Shown: positions 27,365-35,620, counted from the first letter of the stretch. The stretch is 61,616 nt of DNA from Mycobacterium sp. (GCA_025965895.1 JAOPWC010000151.1:1-61616), one strand, 5' to 3'. The notes: generated by a model from the letters alone, not told the origin. Translations and numbers: made by a program.

Positions 27365-27540
27365 TTTGAGAAGAAGTCCTATAGCGATCAGCGAATTAGT
27401 GATACTGGCGCCTGCAGCTGCGAAGGCCGGCCGACTCGATCCGGGCAGGGTGAGCAGTCCGTTCACGGCCTACCCATATTCGCCGGAAACCAATCCGGCT
27501 GAGCTAGCGTGATTCGGGCAAGGCTGCACCACACAACCCG

Positions 27541-27575
27541 GAGACAGCACCGGGGAGACAGCACCGGGGAGACAC
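27541..27575 (+). repeat. 14-bp tandem duplication at a ribosome-binding site
   Basis: The unit GAGACAGCACCGGG occurs at 27541-27554 and 27555-27568, and a third partial copy (GAGACAC) runs into the GTG start at 27577. The purine-rich GGGGAGA part is therefore triplicated in front of the gene. Confidence 0.8.
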
Positions 27576-27576
27576 A

Positions 27577-27867
27577 GTGAGTGGCGGGAGGAAGTACGTG
27601 ATGGGCTGGGTCGTCCTATTGGCGGCGCTGAGCGCTGCCTGTCAGTTCCCGGCGGTATTCGCCATGCTGCGACCCGGCGCGAGGACTCGCGGCGCGAGCG
27701 GATATGTCCCTGGATACGGCCCCGGATCCGGCGAGGTCATGTCGGAGTCTTTCGGTGACCGCTTTGCTGATGCCGACGGCTTCACCAAGGTGGCGGTCGT
27801 GATCTCGATCATCGGGGCACTCAGTGGTGCGGGCGCGGCCGTACTGGCCGCCTCCATGGGCACCTGA
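27577..27867 (+). CDS. Small hypothetical membrane protein (96 aa)
   Basis: Two hydrophobic segments (MGWVVLLAALSAACQFPAVFAML near 9-31 and VAVVISIIGALSGAGAAVLAA near 72-92) flank a Gly/Ser/Tyr-rich middle (ASGYVPGYGPGSG). The GTG start is supported by GGGGAGA eight bases upstream. A cysteine lies in the first helix, but there is no clear lipobox. I recognise no function. It stands alone. Confidence 0.6.
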   Translation: MSGGRKYVMGWVVLLAALSAACQFPAVFAMLRPGARTRGASGYVPGYGPGSGEVMSESFGDRFADADGFTKVAVVISIIGALSGAGAAVLAASMGT

Positions 27868-27911
27868 TCTATGTCACGTGGCGGTCCGTCCACCGGCGGT
27901 TCCAGCCGGTG

Positions 27912-28136
27912 TCACCTCGCAGCGGCCCAGGCGGCGCACGCCGGCCGGGCCGTCGTTCCTGCCGGTGGCTGGTTGCCCGGGTTCGGACCCTGACTCGGAC
28001 CGGTCGGGCCGCCCGGAGCGGGCTGGCAATTCGGCTGGTTACACGGTGGGTCGGCGTGTGCCAACCCCACGCCGAGGTTCAGCGCTGACATACCGACCCC
28101 GGCGGCGATCGCCGCAGCACCGGCTAAATGTTTGAC
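27912..28136 (-). pseudogene. Small secreted Pro-rich protein lacking a start codon
   Basis: Read from the GTC at 28136 the frame gives VKHLAGAAAIAAGVGMSALN and on to LGVGLAHA, a convincing signal peptide with an AHA/DP cleavage site. A mature part follows that is rich in Pro, Gly, Gln and Asn with two cysteines (CNQPNC), ending at TGA 27912-27914. No ATG, GTG or TTG lies upstream in frame before a sensible ribosome-binding site. A GGAGG (about 28154-28158) sits seven bases from an ACA codon exactly where a start would be expected. It is either a start-loss pseudogene or uses an unusual start. Similar small exported mycobacterial proteins exist, but no function is known. Confidence 0.5.
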
Positions 28137-28648
28137 GGAGATACCTGTTTTGTTCCCTCCCAGGTCTTCACTTTCGTGATCGGCCCCCGACGGTCGCGAC
28201 GTAGGTAGCCGACCTGCCTGTTCTCTGCCGCACTGCTGACAGAGGTCCGACAGGTCTTATCGACTTGGCGGCCAGGCACGTAGCTTCCCGGTGACCGCAC
28301 GTCCGAAACCACTTGTGCTGCGTTGCGGCACCGCCGATCCCGCATCGGAACTGGTGGACAGGAGTTTTCGCATCGGAGCCGTCAGCGTTTCGCTCAGGCG
28401 AGGGCTCGCACACAGCTTCAGCCGCCGCAAAGCTTGTCTGTTGTCGACTGCGGCGGGAAAACCCCAGGTGATTCACAGTCGGGCTTGCTCGGAACGTTAC
28501 GGTGGCATGTCTACCATTACGCCTCGAGTGGGGTTGCACTAAAGATTCCCTACACGGGGGGCCGCTTACGCGCCGAAGCGGTCGCCCCCGCAACCCCGCT
28601 CACTTAACCTTCGAGTTCGCGCGGGGATCCGCAGTCGAGTCAGCGTCG
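28137..28648. other. Stretch without a recognisable gene
   Basis: It holds the ribosome-binding-site-like GGAGG of the start-less secreted peptide and a GC hairpin (CCGCTT at 28562-28567 with AAGCGG at 28576-28581, flanked by G and C runs). That hairpin may end the remnant gene to its right. I see no convincing protein in any frame. Confidence 0.4.
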
Positions 28649-29205
28649 CTACTGGCTGGGGTTATCGGGTGGCAGCGGAAGGCCCGGACAGACTTCGGTG
28701 TAGGCGATGTCGGGTGATACCCAGTCCCGCCACTGCTGATGGCTGATGTTCTGAGACAGTTTGGCGCACAACAGTCTTGGCCACGTATCCAAAGCGGGCT
28801 TCGGCCACAACCGCCGGGTGGGGTCGGCATCGATGGACGTGATGCCCTGGCCGTCGGGGGTGAACGTCACTGCGATCGGGAGCGCACCCGGCGGGTGGCC
28901 GTTCATGGGGCCGCCCAGAGGCCGAATGCTGATCGCGTCCCACAGGCGCATCGTGGTGTCGGCGCTCCCCGAGACGACGCGTTACCCGTCGTCGCTCAAG
29001 TCCATCACGTCTTCACTGCCTCGCACCGGGCGCTGGCCTGGCGCAACGCGTCTTTCCACCGCACACCGGACCGGATACCGGTGTCGCGGGTCAGGTCGAG
29101 GAAGATTTCTCCGGCCAGCTGGGGGTCCTGCTCTATTAGCCACTGCCGCAGAGCAGTCGCCCGCCGGTTATCCCGGCTGGGATGACTCAGGAAGATGCGT
29201 GGCAT
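28649..29205 (-). pseudogene. Remnant of a TIR-ATPase-WD40 giant protein
   Basis: The left-reading gene starts at 29205 with a TIR domain head: MPRIFLSHPSRDNRRATALR, then GEIFLDLTRDTGIRSGVRWK and RQASARCEAV, before a stop at 29005. Immediately after, in another frame, comes the last WD40 repeat (RVVSGSADTTMRLWDAISI, then AVTFTPDGQGITSIDADPTR) and a C-terminal tail (WRDWVSPDIAYTEVCPGLPL) ending at 28649, with one TAA inside. Intact mycobacterial relatives join such a TIR domain through a P-loop ATPase and many WD40 repeats to this kind of tail, well over 1000 residues. Here the whole middle is deleted and the ends are fused out of frame. Confidence 0.75.
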
Positions 29206-29568
29206 CCGATTGAACCCTCCCGAACAGCCTCGATCGGCCAAGCGTAGTTGTGTTAGCCAGCAGTGGTGATGAATGCGGCAAGGCGCGATCGCGCCGATCA
29301 TGTCCGGAACGATCCGACAGCTCGTTGCCGGCGACGAATGATGACGAACGATGACGAATGACTGAGCCATCCCGATGCCCGGTTCGGTTTGAGTGATGCC
29401 CGCATTCGAGCGGTCCATCAACCGGTGCCAACACCTACAGCAACGAGGTATGACGCCCGCGTCAAATCGCCTGGCGCGGCACGCGGGCTTGGCTGGCGCC
29501 GATTCGTGCCGGGCATGGTTGGCCGGCCCGCCACGACAGCGCCGGGCGGTCGTCGAGGCGAGCGGGGG

Positions 29569-29600
29569 GCGAACTAGGCGGTGCGGGCCGCCTAGTTCGC
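29569..29600. other. Perfect 13-bp inverted repeat with 6-base loop
   Basis: GCGAACTAGGCGG (29569-29581) and its exact complement (29588-29600) flank TGCGGG. It is not within a gene and has no T-run. It could be a terminator of the mycobacterial type, a palindromic binding site, or part of a dispersed repeat. Confidence 0.6.
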
Positions 29601-29964
29601 AGTGCTGGGCACGCCCGAGTGATGGATGCGGTCGGCCCCTCACCTGCCGCCAGATGACGGGCCGACGCTCGGAGCAGGTCTCGACACCTAAGCATACGAA
29701 CTGGCGCGCCGTCCGGTTCGATTGCTCGCGTTAGCCTTTCATGGCGTGCTCTAGTGCCCCCACTGGTTGAACCCCGGCGGCTGCGGCCAGCCACACCCCC
29801 AGCCCCAAACCGGCCGGCCCGAGCCCCCCGAAACCAACGCTGCCGTTGCTATTCCCGCCGTTCGTGTTGTTCGTCGTTTCGTACCCACAGAGATTGCCAA
29901 ACGCACGTGGGGCTAACCATGGCAACTGCGCACCAGGTGCTGAGAGAGACTTGCGTGTGTGACG

Positions 29965-29998
29965 GCTACCTCAACCACGTTGCTACCTCAACCACGTT
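29965..29998. repeat. 17-bp perfect tandem duplication
   Basis: GCTACCTCAACCACGTT occurs twice in a row (29965-29981, 29982-29998) in non-coding sequence, about 35 bases past the stop of the DUF1918 gene. Confidence 0.85.
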
Positions 29999-30034
29999 GC
30001 GCGCCACGCATGCCGGGCATCTCCCGTGGGATCT

Positions 30035-30268
30035 CTATGTTGGTGCCGACCGGGCCCGGGCCCGCTGGTCGGCCGCCTCCAGTTCTGCGCTGGTGAGGAC
30101 GATCGCATCAGGGCCCGGATACACCGTCGCGACGTGGTCGCCGGCCCAGCGCACCACATAGGGCGGTGAGCCGTCCGCGGAGCGCACCTCGACGATCATC
30201 CCGCGCTGATCATGCCGCTCGACCGTCGTCCCCTTGACCACCAACCAGTCGCCAACGTTCGCCTTCAT
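30035..30268 (-). CDS. DUF1918 protein
   Basis: A 77-residue protein with the DUF1918 pattern MKANVGDWLVVKGTTVERHD, then RGMIVEVRSADGSPPYVVRW and VYPGPDA. This is a small beta-barrel-like domain common in actinobacteria and of unknown function. AAGGAG sits a few bases before the ATG at 30268. It stands divergent to the gene at 30401 with 132 bases between. Confidence 0.85.
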   Translation of the reverse strand: MKANVGDWLVVKGTTVERHDQRGMIVEVRSADGSPPYVVRWAGDHVATVYPGPDAIVLTSAELEAADQRARARSAPT

Positions 30269-30400
30269 CGCCCACTCCTTCCGGGGGATCCCGCTCTTGA
30301 TTGTGCGCGCTTGTCGGCGCTCTTCGGCAGGGGTGAAGGGCAGAAATCTCGACCGCGGCGCGGCGGGGTGGACCACGGCCGAAATGGGTATCCGTGGCGG

Positions 30401-30760
30401 ATGGCGTCCGAGAGCATGGTCGAGGTTCGGATCGGAGCACCTGGCAACGTTTTGGAGATCGAGATCGGCTCCGTGGAGATCGACGTACCGCGGTCGGTCG
30501 GCTATTTCGGTGGTCTGGCTGCAGCTGTGGGACTCGGCGTGTTGGAGCCGCCTGTGGCCCTGTTCATCGCCGCGGTCCCGGTGTTCAAGGTGTTGACCAA
30601 CAGCGCCCTGCCGATGGCTGTGCGCTTGGTCGGCGAGATCCTGGAAGGCGCGGCCAAACCGGTGGGCAGCGACGCCGAAGGCGTCATTCAGCTGAAGGAT
30701 CAGGGCCTGACCCCGACGAAGGTCATCGATCTTCCGCTGACGAGCCGTAGCAATTCCTAG
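30401..30760 (+). CDS. Hypothetical protein with Ala/Val-rich helix (119 aa)
   Basis: It begins MASESMVEVRIGAPGNVLEI; the middle has a hydrophobic stretch (FGGLAAAVGLGVLEPPVALFIAAVPVFKVL, residues ~40-70) that may be one or two membrane passes. An ATG five codons later is an alternative start. The 3' end overlaps the convergent gene by four bases. I recognise no family function. Confidence 0.6.
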   Translation: MASESMVEVRIGAPGNVLEIEIGSVEIDVPRSVGYFGGLAAAVGLGVLEPPVALFIAAVPVFKVLTNSALPMAVRLVGEILEGAAKPVGSDAEGVIQLKDQGLTPTKVIDLPLTSRSNS

Positions 30761-31626
30761 ACAGGCTGCTCATGGTGGCGCCCCTCGTCGTCAGAGTCGG
30801 GCTGCAGGTCCGGGTCGGGTTTGGGGGCGACCTGAAGCCGGGGCAGGTGCACGTCGGTCGGGGCCTCCAGCTGCTTGACGCGCAACCGGTCCCTGGCTTC
30901 CTCGGTAGCGCGGTTGATCCGGTCGATCTCGCTGCGATAGACCTCCGCACGGTTCTCCTGGCTGGCGTAATGGAAGTAGCCCAGCAGGCTGCGCAGCAAC
31001 TCCAGCTTCTGCTTTTCGCGTTTGGCGAGATCGTGCGTCGTCATCAGCTCGACGCGCTGGACCGGTTGCAGGTCGTCCCAGTCCAACACGACGTTCGTCT
31101 TGTAGGACCGCCGCCGGCCCGCGCCGAATTTGCGCCACCTTGTTTTCTGATCGGGACGGTCGTGGTAGGTCGCCGTTCCCACGAACCGCCATTCGATCGA
31201 GCCGCCGAGTTCGTGGCGATCCAGCGCTGAGTCCCACACCGTCCGCCATTCCTGACCGGGCGCGAGCACGGGCAATTCGCCGGGAAGCCGCAACTCGGCG
31301 ATGTCGACCATGCCGTCATGCGCGTTCTCGTACTGCGCGACGGTCGGCGGGTTCAGGAAGGAGAACTCGACGTCGTGCGCCGCGCTTTGCCCGTAGTTCC
31401 TGACCACAAGTTCCACCACGTGCCAGTCGGCGGCATGCGGCTCCATGAACATCGCGACGTGGGGCCGGATCTGCTCGATCTTGAGCTCCCGGTTCCGCTT
31501 GAGCTGGCGGCTGGCGTAGAGCAGCGCGATCACGCCGAGGGCCACCGCCGCCCAGACGGCGATCGCCAACCAGCTGCCGGAACTGACATCGGTCAGGTCG
31601 TGCCAACGGTCTTTGAGCCATCCCAC
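30757..31626 (-). CDS. Single-pass membrane hypothetical protein (289 aa)
   Basis: An N-terminal membrane helix (SWLAIAVWAAVALGVIALLY, about residues 18-37) is followed by a basic stretch and a soluble domain with a beta-rich part (VVELVVRNYGQSAAHDVEFSF) and a long charged helical tail. The beta part has the NYG-S-A-DV pattern seen in several actinobacterial membrane proteins of unknown role. It is divergent from dps with 107 bases between. No named function. Confidence 0.65.
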   Translation of the reverse strand: MGWLKDRWHDLTDVSSGSWLAIAVWAAVALGVIALLYASRQLKRNRELKIEQIRPHVAMFMEPHAADWHVVELVVRNYGQSAAHDVEFSFLNPPTVAQYENAHDGMVDIAELRLPGELPVLAPGQEWRTVWDSALDRHELGGSIEWRFVGTATYHDRPDQKTRWRKFGAGRRRSYKTNVVLDWDDLQPVQRVELMTTHDLAKREKQKLELLRSLLGYFHYASQENRAEVYRSEIDRINRATEEARDRLRVKQLEAPTDVHLPRLQVAPKPDPDLQPDSDDEGRHHEQPV

Positions 31627-31733
31627 GGTGTTTCACCTTTCCTGATTCGCTGACCCGCGGCCACCAATCGAAGCGTGACACAACTCTCAGCGACGATCGG
31701 AAGCAATCGTCGTCGCAGGTCGTTGACCTTAGC

Positions 31734-32243
31734 ATGACTACCACAGCAACTACTGAGACGGCAAACCGCCGTGGCGAGAGCGAGGTCCGTAACTTTCAGG
31801 CCTCACCGCGACTCGCCGCCAACCTGCAGCGCGTCCTGGTCGACCTCATCGAGCTGCACATTCAGGGCAAGCAGGCCCACTGGAACGTCGTGGGAAGCAA
31901 CTTCCGCGACCTGCATCTGCAGCTCGACGAGGTCGTCGACGCCGCCCGTGAGTCCAGCGACACGATCGCCGAGCGGATGCGGGCTCTCGACGCGGTACCC
32001 GACGGCCGTTCCGACACCGTCGCGGCGTCCACGACCCTGCCGCAGTTCCCGGCGCACGAACAGAACACCGTCGAGGTGGTCGACCTGATCACGACGCGTG
32101 TCTACGCGACGGTCGACACACTGCGCGAGGTCCACGACGCCGTCGACGCCGAGGATCCGAGCACCGCAGATCTGCTGCACCAGATCATCGATTCCCTCGA
32201 GAAACTGGCCTGGATGATCAAGTCGGAGAACCGCAAGATCTAG
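31734..32243 (+). CDS. dps: Dps-family ferritin-like DNA-protection protein
   Basis: A 169-residue Dps. The ferroxidase region is clear: LHIQGKQAHWNVVGSNFRDL and HLQLDEVVDAARESSDTIAE. Length and sequence match the second Dps type of mycobacteria (Dps2-like) better than Dps1. It oxidises and stores iron in a dodecamer and protects DNA under starvation or oxidative stress. The N-terminal tail is Thr-rich (MTTTATTETANRRGES). A strong inverted repeat follows the stop. Confidence 0.9.
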   Translation: MTTTATTETANRRGESEVRNFQASPRLAANLQRVLVDLIELHIQGKQAHWNVVGSNFRDLHLQLDEVVDAARESSDTIAERMRALDAVPDGRSDTVAASTTLPQFPAHEQNTVEVVDLITTRVYATVDTLREVHDAVDAEDPSTADLLHQIIDSLEKLAWMIKSENRKI

Positions 32244-32257
32244 CGCCCTCACCCGCC

Positions 32258-32316
32258 TCGACCCGCCGCGGCTTCACCCTCCCTTTCCGGGACCTTCTCT
32301 TCCCGCGGCGGGTCGA
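32258..32316. terminator. Bidirectional hairpin terminator
   Basis: A perfect 14-bp inverted repeat (TCGACCCGCCGCGG at 32258-32271, complement at 32303-32316) lies between the convergent dps and TetR genes. The 31-base loop includes a smaller TCCGGGA element. It is well placed to stop transcripts from both sides. Confidence 0.7.
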
Positions 32317-32322
32317 TTCATC

Positions 32323-32913
32323 TCAGGGGCGAAATCCCCGCAGTAGCGTCTGCACGCCCAGCGTCCAGCGCCGATTCACCGACGACCGCGAGTTCCCCAA
32401 CCACCGACCGCCTTCCTGGACGGCCAGGCCCTGCACCAATGCCAGCAACACATGCGCGATGTCTGTGGGGTCTCCCACCAGAAGCCCCGCGTCGACGCAG
32501 CGTTCGATGCGCCCGGTGAACACCCCGCGCACCGACGCCGCTGCGGCCTCCTCCTCCGGGCCGGGGTCGAAGTCGGCGAACGGTCGCGAGAACATCACCT
32601 GCGCCAGCGCCGGGCTCCGCAGGCAGAACCGACGGAACACCGGTGCGAGCGCTTCCACGTCCGCCAACCGATCATCGGTCGCCGGCACCATGGCCAGCTC
32701 GCGTCCCAGCAGCCGGAACCCCTCGAAGAACACCTGCCGCACCAGCCCGGCTTTGTCGTCGAAGAGCTCGTAGACGGCCGGCACCGATGTGCCCGCCAGC
32801 TCGGCCACCCGGCGTGTGGTGAATCCCGCGATCCCGTGTTCGTTGAGCGCCGTGACGGCGACGCCGAGCACCCGGTCCCGAAGCTCGGGCGTGCGTTGTT
32901 TGGCCCGCGGCAC
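32323..32913 (-). CDS. TetR-family transcriptional regulator
   Basis: A 196-residue TetR protein. The N-terminal HTH is seen as GFTTRRVAELAGTSVPAVYE with the FDDKAGLVRQVFF helix after it; the C-terminal half is a helical ligand domain. The GTG start lies eight bases after the crotonase stop, so the two form one operon. A palindrome just upstream of the crotonase start (33621-33632) is a likely operator. The ligand is probably an acyl-CoA or a related lipid, by association. Confidence 0.85.
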   Translation of the reverse strand: MPRAKQRTPELRDRVLGVAVTALNEHGIAGFTTRRVAELAGTSVPAVYELFDDKAGLVRQVFFEGFRLLGRELAMVPATDDRLADVEALAPVFRRFCLRSPALAQVMFSRPFADFDPGPEEEAAAASVRGVFTGRIERCVDAGLLVGDPTDIAHVLLALVQGLAVQEGGRWLGNSRSSVNRRWTLGVQTLLRGFRP

Positions 32914-32921
32914 CCCGAAAC

Positions 32922-33611
32922 CTACTGTGCTTGGCCGAATTCCGAGTCGATCGCGGTGCGGATGCCGTCGAGCACTTCGGCGCGGGCGAGCAGCTTGCTC
33001 TGCGCGTGCGCCGTGGGATCGAGTGCGGTCAAATTCCGCGCGACTTCCTCCGCACGTACCCGAACCCGATCCGCCTGCACCAGCTCGTCGAGATAGCCCG
33101 CCGCAACGGCTTCTGCCCCGACGAACGGTACGGCCAGCCCGGCCGCTCGCTGATAGGCCGCAGGAGTGAGCCGATGGCGCATGATCGCCAGCGCGGCGCG
33201 CGGCATGGTCAAGCCGATCGCGACCTCGTTGGCCATCACCCGATGATCAGGTGAGCCGATCAGGTGGTCGCCGCTGAGCAGTAGGAACGACCCCATCGCG
33301 ATCGCATGGCCGGTGCACGCCATTACCACCGGCTTGGGGAACGCGAGCATCCGCGCGGCAAGCTCGAAGCCGCCTGCGAGCATGCCGATCGCCGCGTTGC
33401 CTCCTCCCTTCAGCACGGCGAGGTCAAATCCGCCGCTGAACACACGACTGGTGCCGGCGATCACCACCGCGCCGATGCCCTCGAGTTCGGCGTGGTCGAG
33501 CGCCTCGTTGATCTCCCGCTGCATCTCCGGCGACAGCGCGTTGACCTTGCCGTCGTCCATCTGAATTGTCGCCACCGACGACTCGACGCTGTAGTGAACC
33601 CGATCGCCCAT
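32922..33611 (-). CDS. Enoyl-CoA hydratase/isomerase (crotonase) family protein
   Basis: A 229-residue crotonase. The oxyanion-hole segments are SRVFSGGFDLAVLKGG and CTGHAIAMGSFLLLSGDHLI; the following RVMANEVAIGLTMP keeps one glutamate at the usual catalytic region. The GHAIAMG and NEVAIGL sequences differ from classic EchA enzymes (typically GYALGGG), so the exact reaction (hydration, isomerisation or another) is uncertain. It heads an operon with the TetR gene and is probably controlled by it. Confidence 0.85.
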   Translation of the reverse strand: MGDRVHYSVESSVATIQMDDGKVNALSPEMQREINEALDHAELEGIGAVVIAGTSRVFSGGFDLAVLKGGGNAAIGMLAGGFELAARMLAFPKPVVMACTGHAIAMGSFLLLSGDHLIGSPDHRVMANEVAIGLTMPRAALAIMRHRLTPAAYQRAAGLAVPFVGAEAVAAGYLDELVQADRVRVRAEEVARNLTALDPTAHAQSKLLARAEVLDGIRTAIDSEFGQAQ

Positions 33612-33620
33612 GAGAAAAGA

Positions 33621-33632
33621 CGTTACGTAACG
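33621..33632. promoter_or_regulatory. Perfect 12-bp palindrome, candidate TetR operator
   Basis: CGTTACGTAACG lies 9 bases upstream of the crotonase ATG (33611), next to a second dyad-like stretch (TTTCGAAA, 33636-33643). The position suits autoregulation by the TetR protein encoded in the same operon. Confidence 0.55.
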
Positions 33633-33661
33633 AAGTTTCGAAACGCAAGAGCCCGGACTGA

Positions 33662-34315
33662 TCAGAGCCGGATCTCATCCAGCCGGCCGAGTTCTTGTGG
33701 CCGGCCCGCTATGCCCGGGCGTTCCAACGGATCGGCAGAGATGTACGCGGACAGGTCCAGGCCGGTCGCCTCGCCGATACTGCGCACCGGCACTTGATAC
33801 GTGGCGTACTCGGCGTGCGAGCTCTTCTGGCGCAGGAGATAGCCTGTGGCACAAAGGGTTCCATTCTGACGAACCATGGTGACCAGCTTCCAGTACTGCA
33901 GCGGCAGCACCACCTCGAGGCTGCCGGGATCGCCGTCATCGAGGACGGGACCGCTGACGACACTGACTTTGCGGTCGGCGGTTACAGGGCGGTTGATCAC
34001 GTACTCCTCGAGGCCCAGCCAGGTGTCGATCAGAACGCGGGGAGCCAGTATCCAGGCGTGGCGCTCGGAGCCGCCCTGCTCGGGCCGGCGGCCGTCGATG
34101 TTGACCGCGGCGAACAACGGGAGTCGTCGGCGGCGTCGCATCACGAAGGTGAACTGCCGGTACGGAATCGGCGGCGACACCAGCTCGCCGCCCCGGCTCA
34201 ATGTCGGCAGCGGGAGCGCAATCGATAGGAAGTCCGAATCGTAACCGCGTCGTACCGTCGGCGCCATGCGCGCGAGCGGCATAACTTGCTTGCGCGGCAA
34301 CACCTCTGCGGTCAT
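33662..34315 (-). pseudogene. DNA/RNA non-specific endonuclease (NUC1 family) missing its active site
   Basis: The 217-residue frame opens like bacterial NUC1 nucleases (GYDSDFL, then LVSPPIPYRQFTFVMRRRRR, LPLFAAVNIDG). It ends like them as well (WLGLEEYVI, KVSVVSGPVLDDGDP, VVLPLQYWKLV, YQVPVRSIGEATGLDL). The segment between VNIDG and WLGLE should hold about 50-60 more residues with the catalytic DRGH and the metal-binding Asn. Here only ~30 unrelated-looking residues remain and no DRGH is present. The reading frame is kept. The protein may be made but should not cut DNA. It could also have a new non-catalytic role. Confidence 0.65.
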
Positions 34316-34370
34316 GGCAGAAGTGTCGCCGCGACCGGTTGCTCACCGCACGAGTAGAGCGCTACTCCAG

Positions 34371-35093
34371 TCAGGCGCCACCCATCAGCATGCGCCACTG
34401 CTCGAGGCTCGTCGGGCGGAACACGTAGTTGGTGCGGCGGACCTCTGAGAGCGGCGCGCTCGGTTCTGCCGAGTACCAGTGCCCGGGGAACACCCTCGGG
34501 TCGCCCGGCAGGTCGGCCAGCCGGTGCAGGCTCCGGTACATCTCGTCGACGCTGCCGCCCGGGAAGTCGGTGCGTCCGCAGCCCTCCAGGAATAACGTGT
34601 CCCCGGCGACGAGGCATCCATCGAGCAGGAAACACTGGCTGCCCGGCGTGTGGCCGGGGGTGTGCAGGAGTTCGATCTCGATGTCGCCGATGTCGACCTT
34701 GTCGCCGTGCTCGTGGCTGGTCAGATCGGTTTCGGGGATCCCGGTGACGCGCGCCACCCACATCGCCTCGTTGGTGTTGACGTGGACCGGCACGTTGACA
34801 CGCTCGAGCAGTTCGGCAAGTCCCTTGAGCGCAAAGCCCATCATCGAGCCGCCGACATGGTCGGGGTGGTGGTGCGTGACGAGCACACCTGAAAGGCGCA
34901 TGCCGTCGGCTTCGAGGGTGTCGACGAGCTCGCCGGCGGCGTAGGCGGGGTCGACGACCACGGCATCTCGTGTCTCGCGGTCTCCGATCAGGTAGGCGAA
35001 GTTGCGCATCTGCCGCGCGACCACGTCGTTAGCCGCGAAGTCGCGGCCCGAGAGCAGCTGGCGGAAGTAAAGGCGGTCGTCGGTTGTTGCCAT
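34371..35093 (-). CDS. MBL-fold hydrolase (glyoxalase II / persulfide dioxygenase-like)
   Basis: A 240-residue metallo-beta-lactamase-fold protein. Metal ligands: THHHPDHVGG (HxHxDH), HTPGHTPGSQ, VAGDTLF and FPGHW. This pattern fits hydroxyacylglutathione hydrolases and relatives; in mycobacteria, which lack glutathione, the substrate would be a mycothiol adduct or another thioester. The ATG at 35093 lies close to the tRNA promoter region. Orthologues occur near rpmG/hadA in mycobacteria. Confidence 0.82.
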   Translation of the reverse strand: MATTDDRLYFRQLLSGRDFAANDVVARQMRNFAYLIGDRETRDAVVVDPAYAAGELVDTLEADGMRLSGVLVTHHHPDHVGGSMMGFALKGLAELLERVNVPVHVNTNEAMWVARVTGIPETDLTSHEHGDKVDIGDIEIELLHTPGHTPGSQCFLLDGCLVAGDTLFLEGCGRTDFPGGSVDEMYRSLHRLADLPGDPRVFPGHWYSAEPSAPLSEVRRTNYVFRPTSLEQWRMLMGGA

Positions 35094-35126
35094 GATTAAA
35101 GGGTAGGTTCGACACGAAGCTGCTGT

Positions 35127-35156
35127 TTGGCGGCCCAACCGAGCAGGCTGTACCCT
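35127..35156 (+). promoter_or_regulatory. Promoter candidate for tRNA-Thr/tRNA-Met/rpmG
   Basis: TTGGCG (35127-35132) and TACCCT (35151-35156) are separated by 18 bases and end about 24 bases before tRNA-Thr. This resembles a housekeeping sigma-A promoter. Confidence 0.5.
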
Positions 35157-35180
35157 CTACAGGGCCCATGTGCGGGTCAG

Positions 35181-35253
35181 GCCCCCTTAGCTCAGTCGGC
35201 AGAGCGTTTCCATGGTAAGGAAAAGGTCAACGGTTCGATTCCGTTAGGGGGCT
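35181..35253 (+). tRNA. tRNA-Thr (GGT anticodon)
   Basis: A 73-base cloverleaf: the GCCCCCT/AGGGGGC acceptor stem, D-loop TAGCTCAGTCGGCAGAGC, anticodon stem TTTCC/GGAAA around loop ATGGTAA (anticodon GGT), and T-loop GGTTCGATTCC. CCA is not encoded. Confidence 0.95.
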
Positions 35254-35291
35254 CGGCGGACGCCGGGCTGACTGGCGGTGAGTCATCACGA

Positions 35292-35365
<74 letters not shown>

Positions 35366-35402
35366 CAAGACAACAACGAGAAGATGAAAGAAGGCAGCTC
35401 AC

Positions 35403-35570
35403 GTGGCCTCCAGCACTGACGTCCGGCCGAAGATCACTTTGGCCTGTGAGGTGTGCAAGCACCGCAATTACATCACCAAGAAGAACCGCCGTAACGACCC
35501 CGACCGCCTGGAGCTGAAGAAGTTCTGCCCGAACTGCGGCAAGCACCAGCCCCATCGTGAGACCCGCTAG
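35403..35570 (+). CDS. rpmG: 50S ribosomal protein L33
   Basis: A 55-residue L33 starting at GTG 35403 after GAAGG. It keeps both zinc-binding CxxC pairs (ACEVCKHRN and KKFCPNCGKH), so it is the zinc-dependent C+ form. Position between tRNA-Met and hadA matches rpmG2 of M. tuberculosis. Confidence 0.95.
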   Translation: MASSTDVRPKITLACEVCKHRNYITKKNRRNDPDRLELKKFCPNCGKHQPHRETR

Positions 35571-35620
35571 CGCAACTCCGGTTCGCGGTTGCTGAGCTTG
35601 ACTAGGTAGGTTCTTGACCC

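Larger units (their letters stand above)
29206..30034. other. 829-base stretch without a convincing gene
   Basis: It contains a perfect 13-bp inverted repeat (29569-29600) and a 17-bp tandem duplication (29965-29998), listed separately. A Gly-rich minus-strand frame at 29731-29925 is possible, but I cannot support it. The promoter of the TIR-WD40 remnant should lie at the left edge. Confidence 0.4.

Noticed and set aside
29731..29925. A 64-codon Gly-rich minus-strand frame
   Set aside because: It has no clear ribosome-binding site or family match and ends in non-coding sequence; too weak to call.
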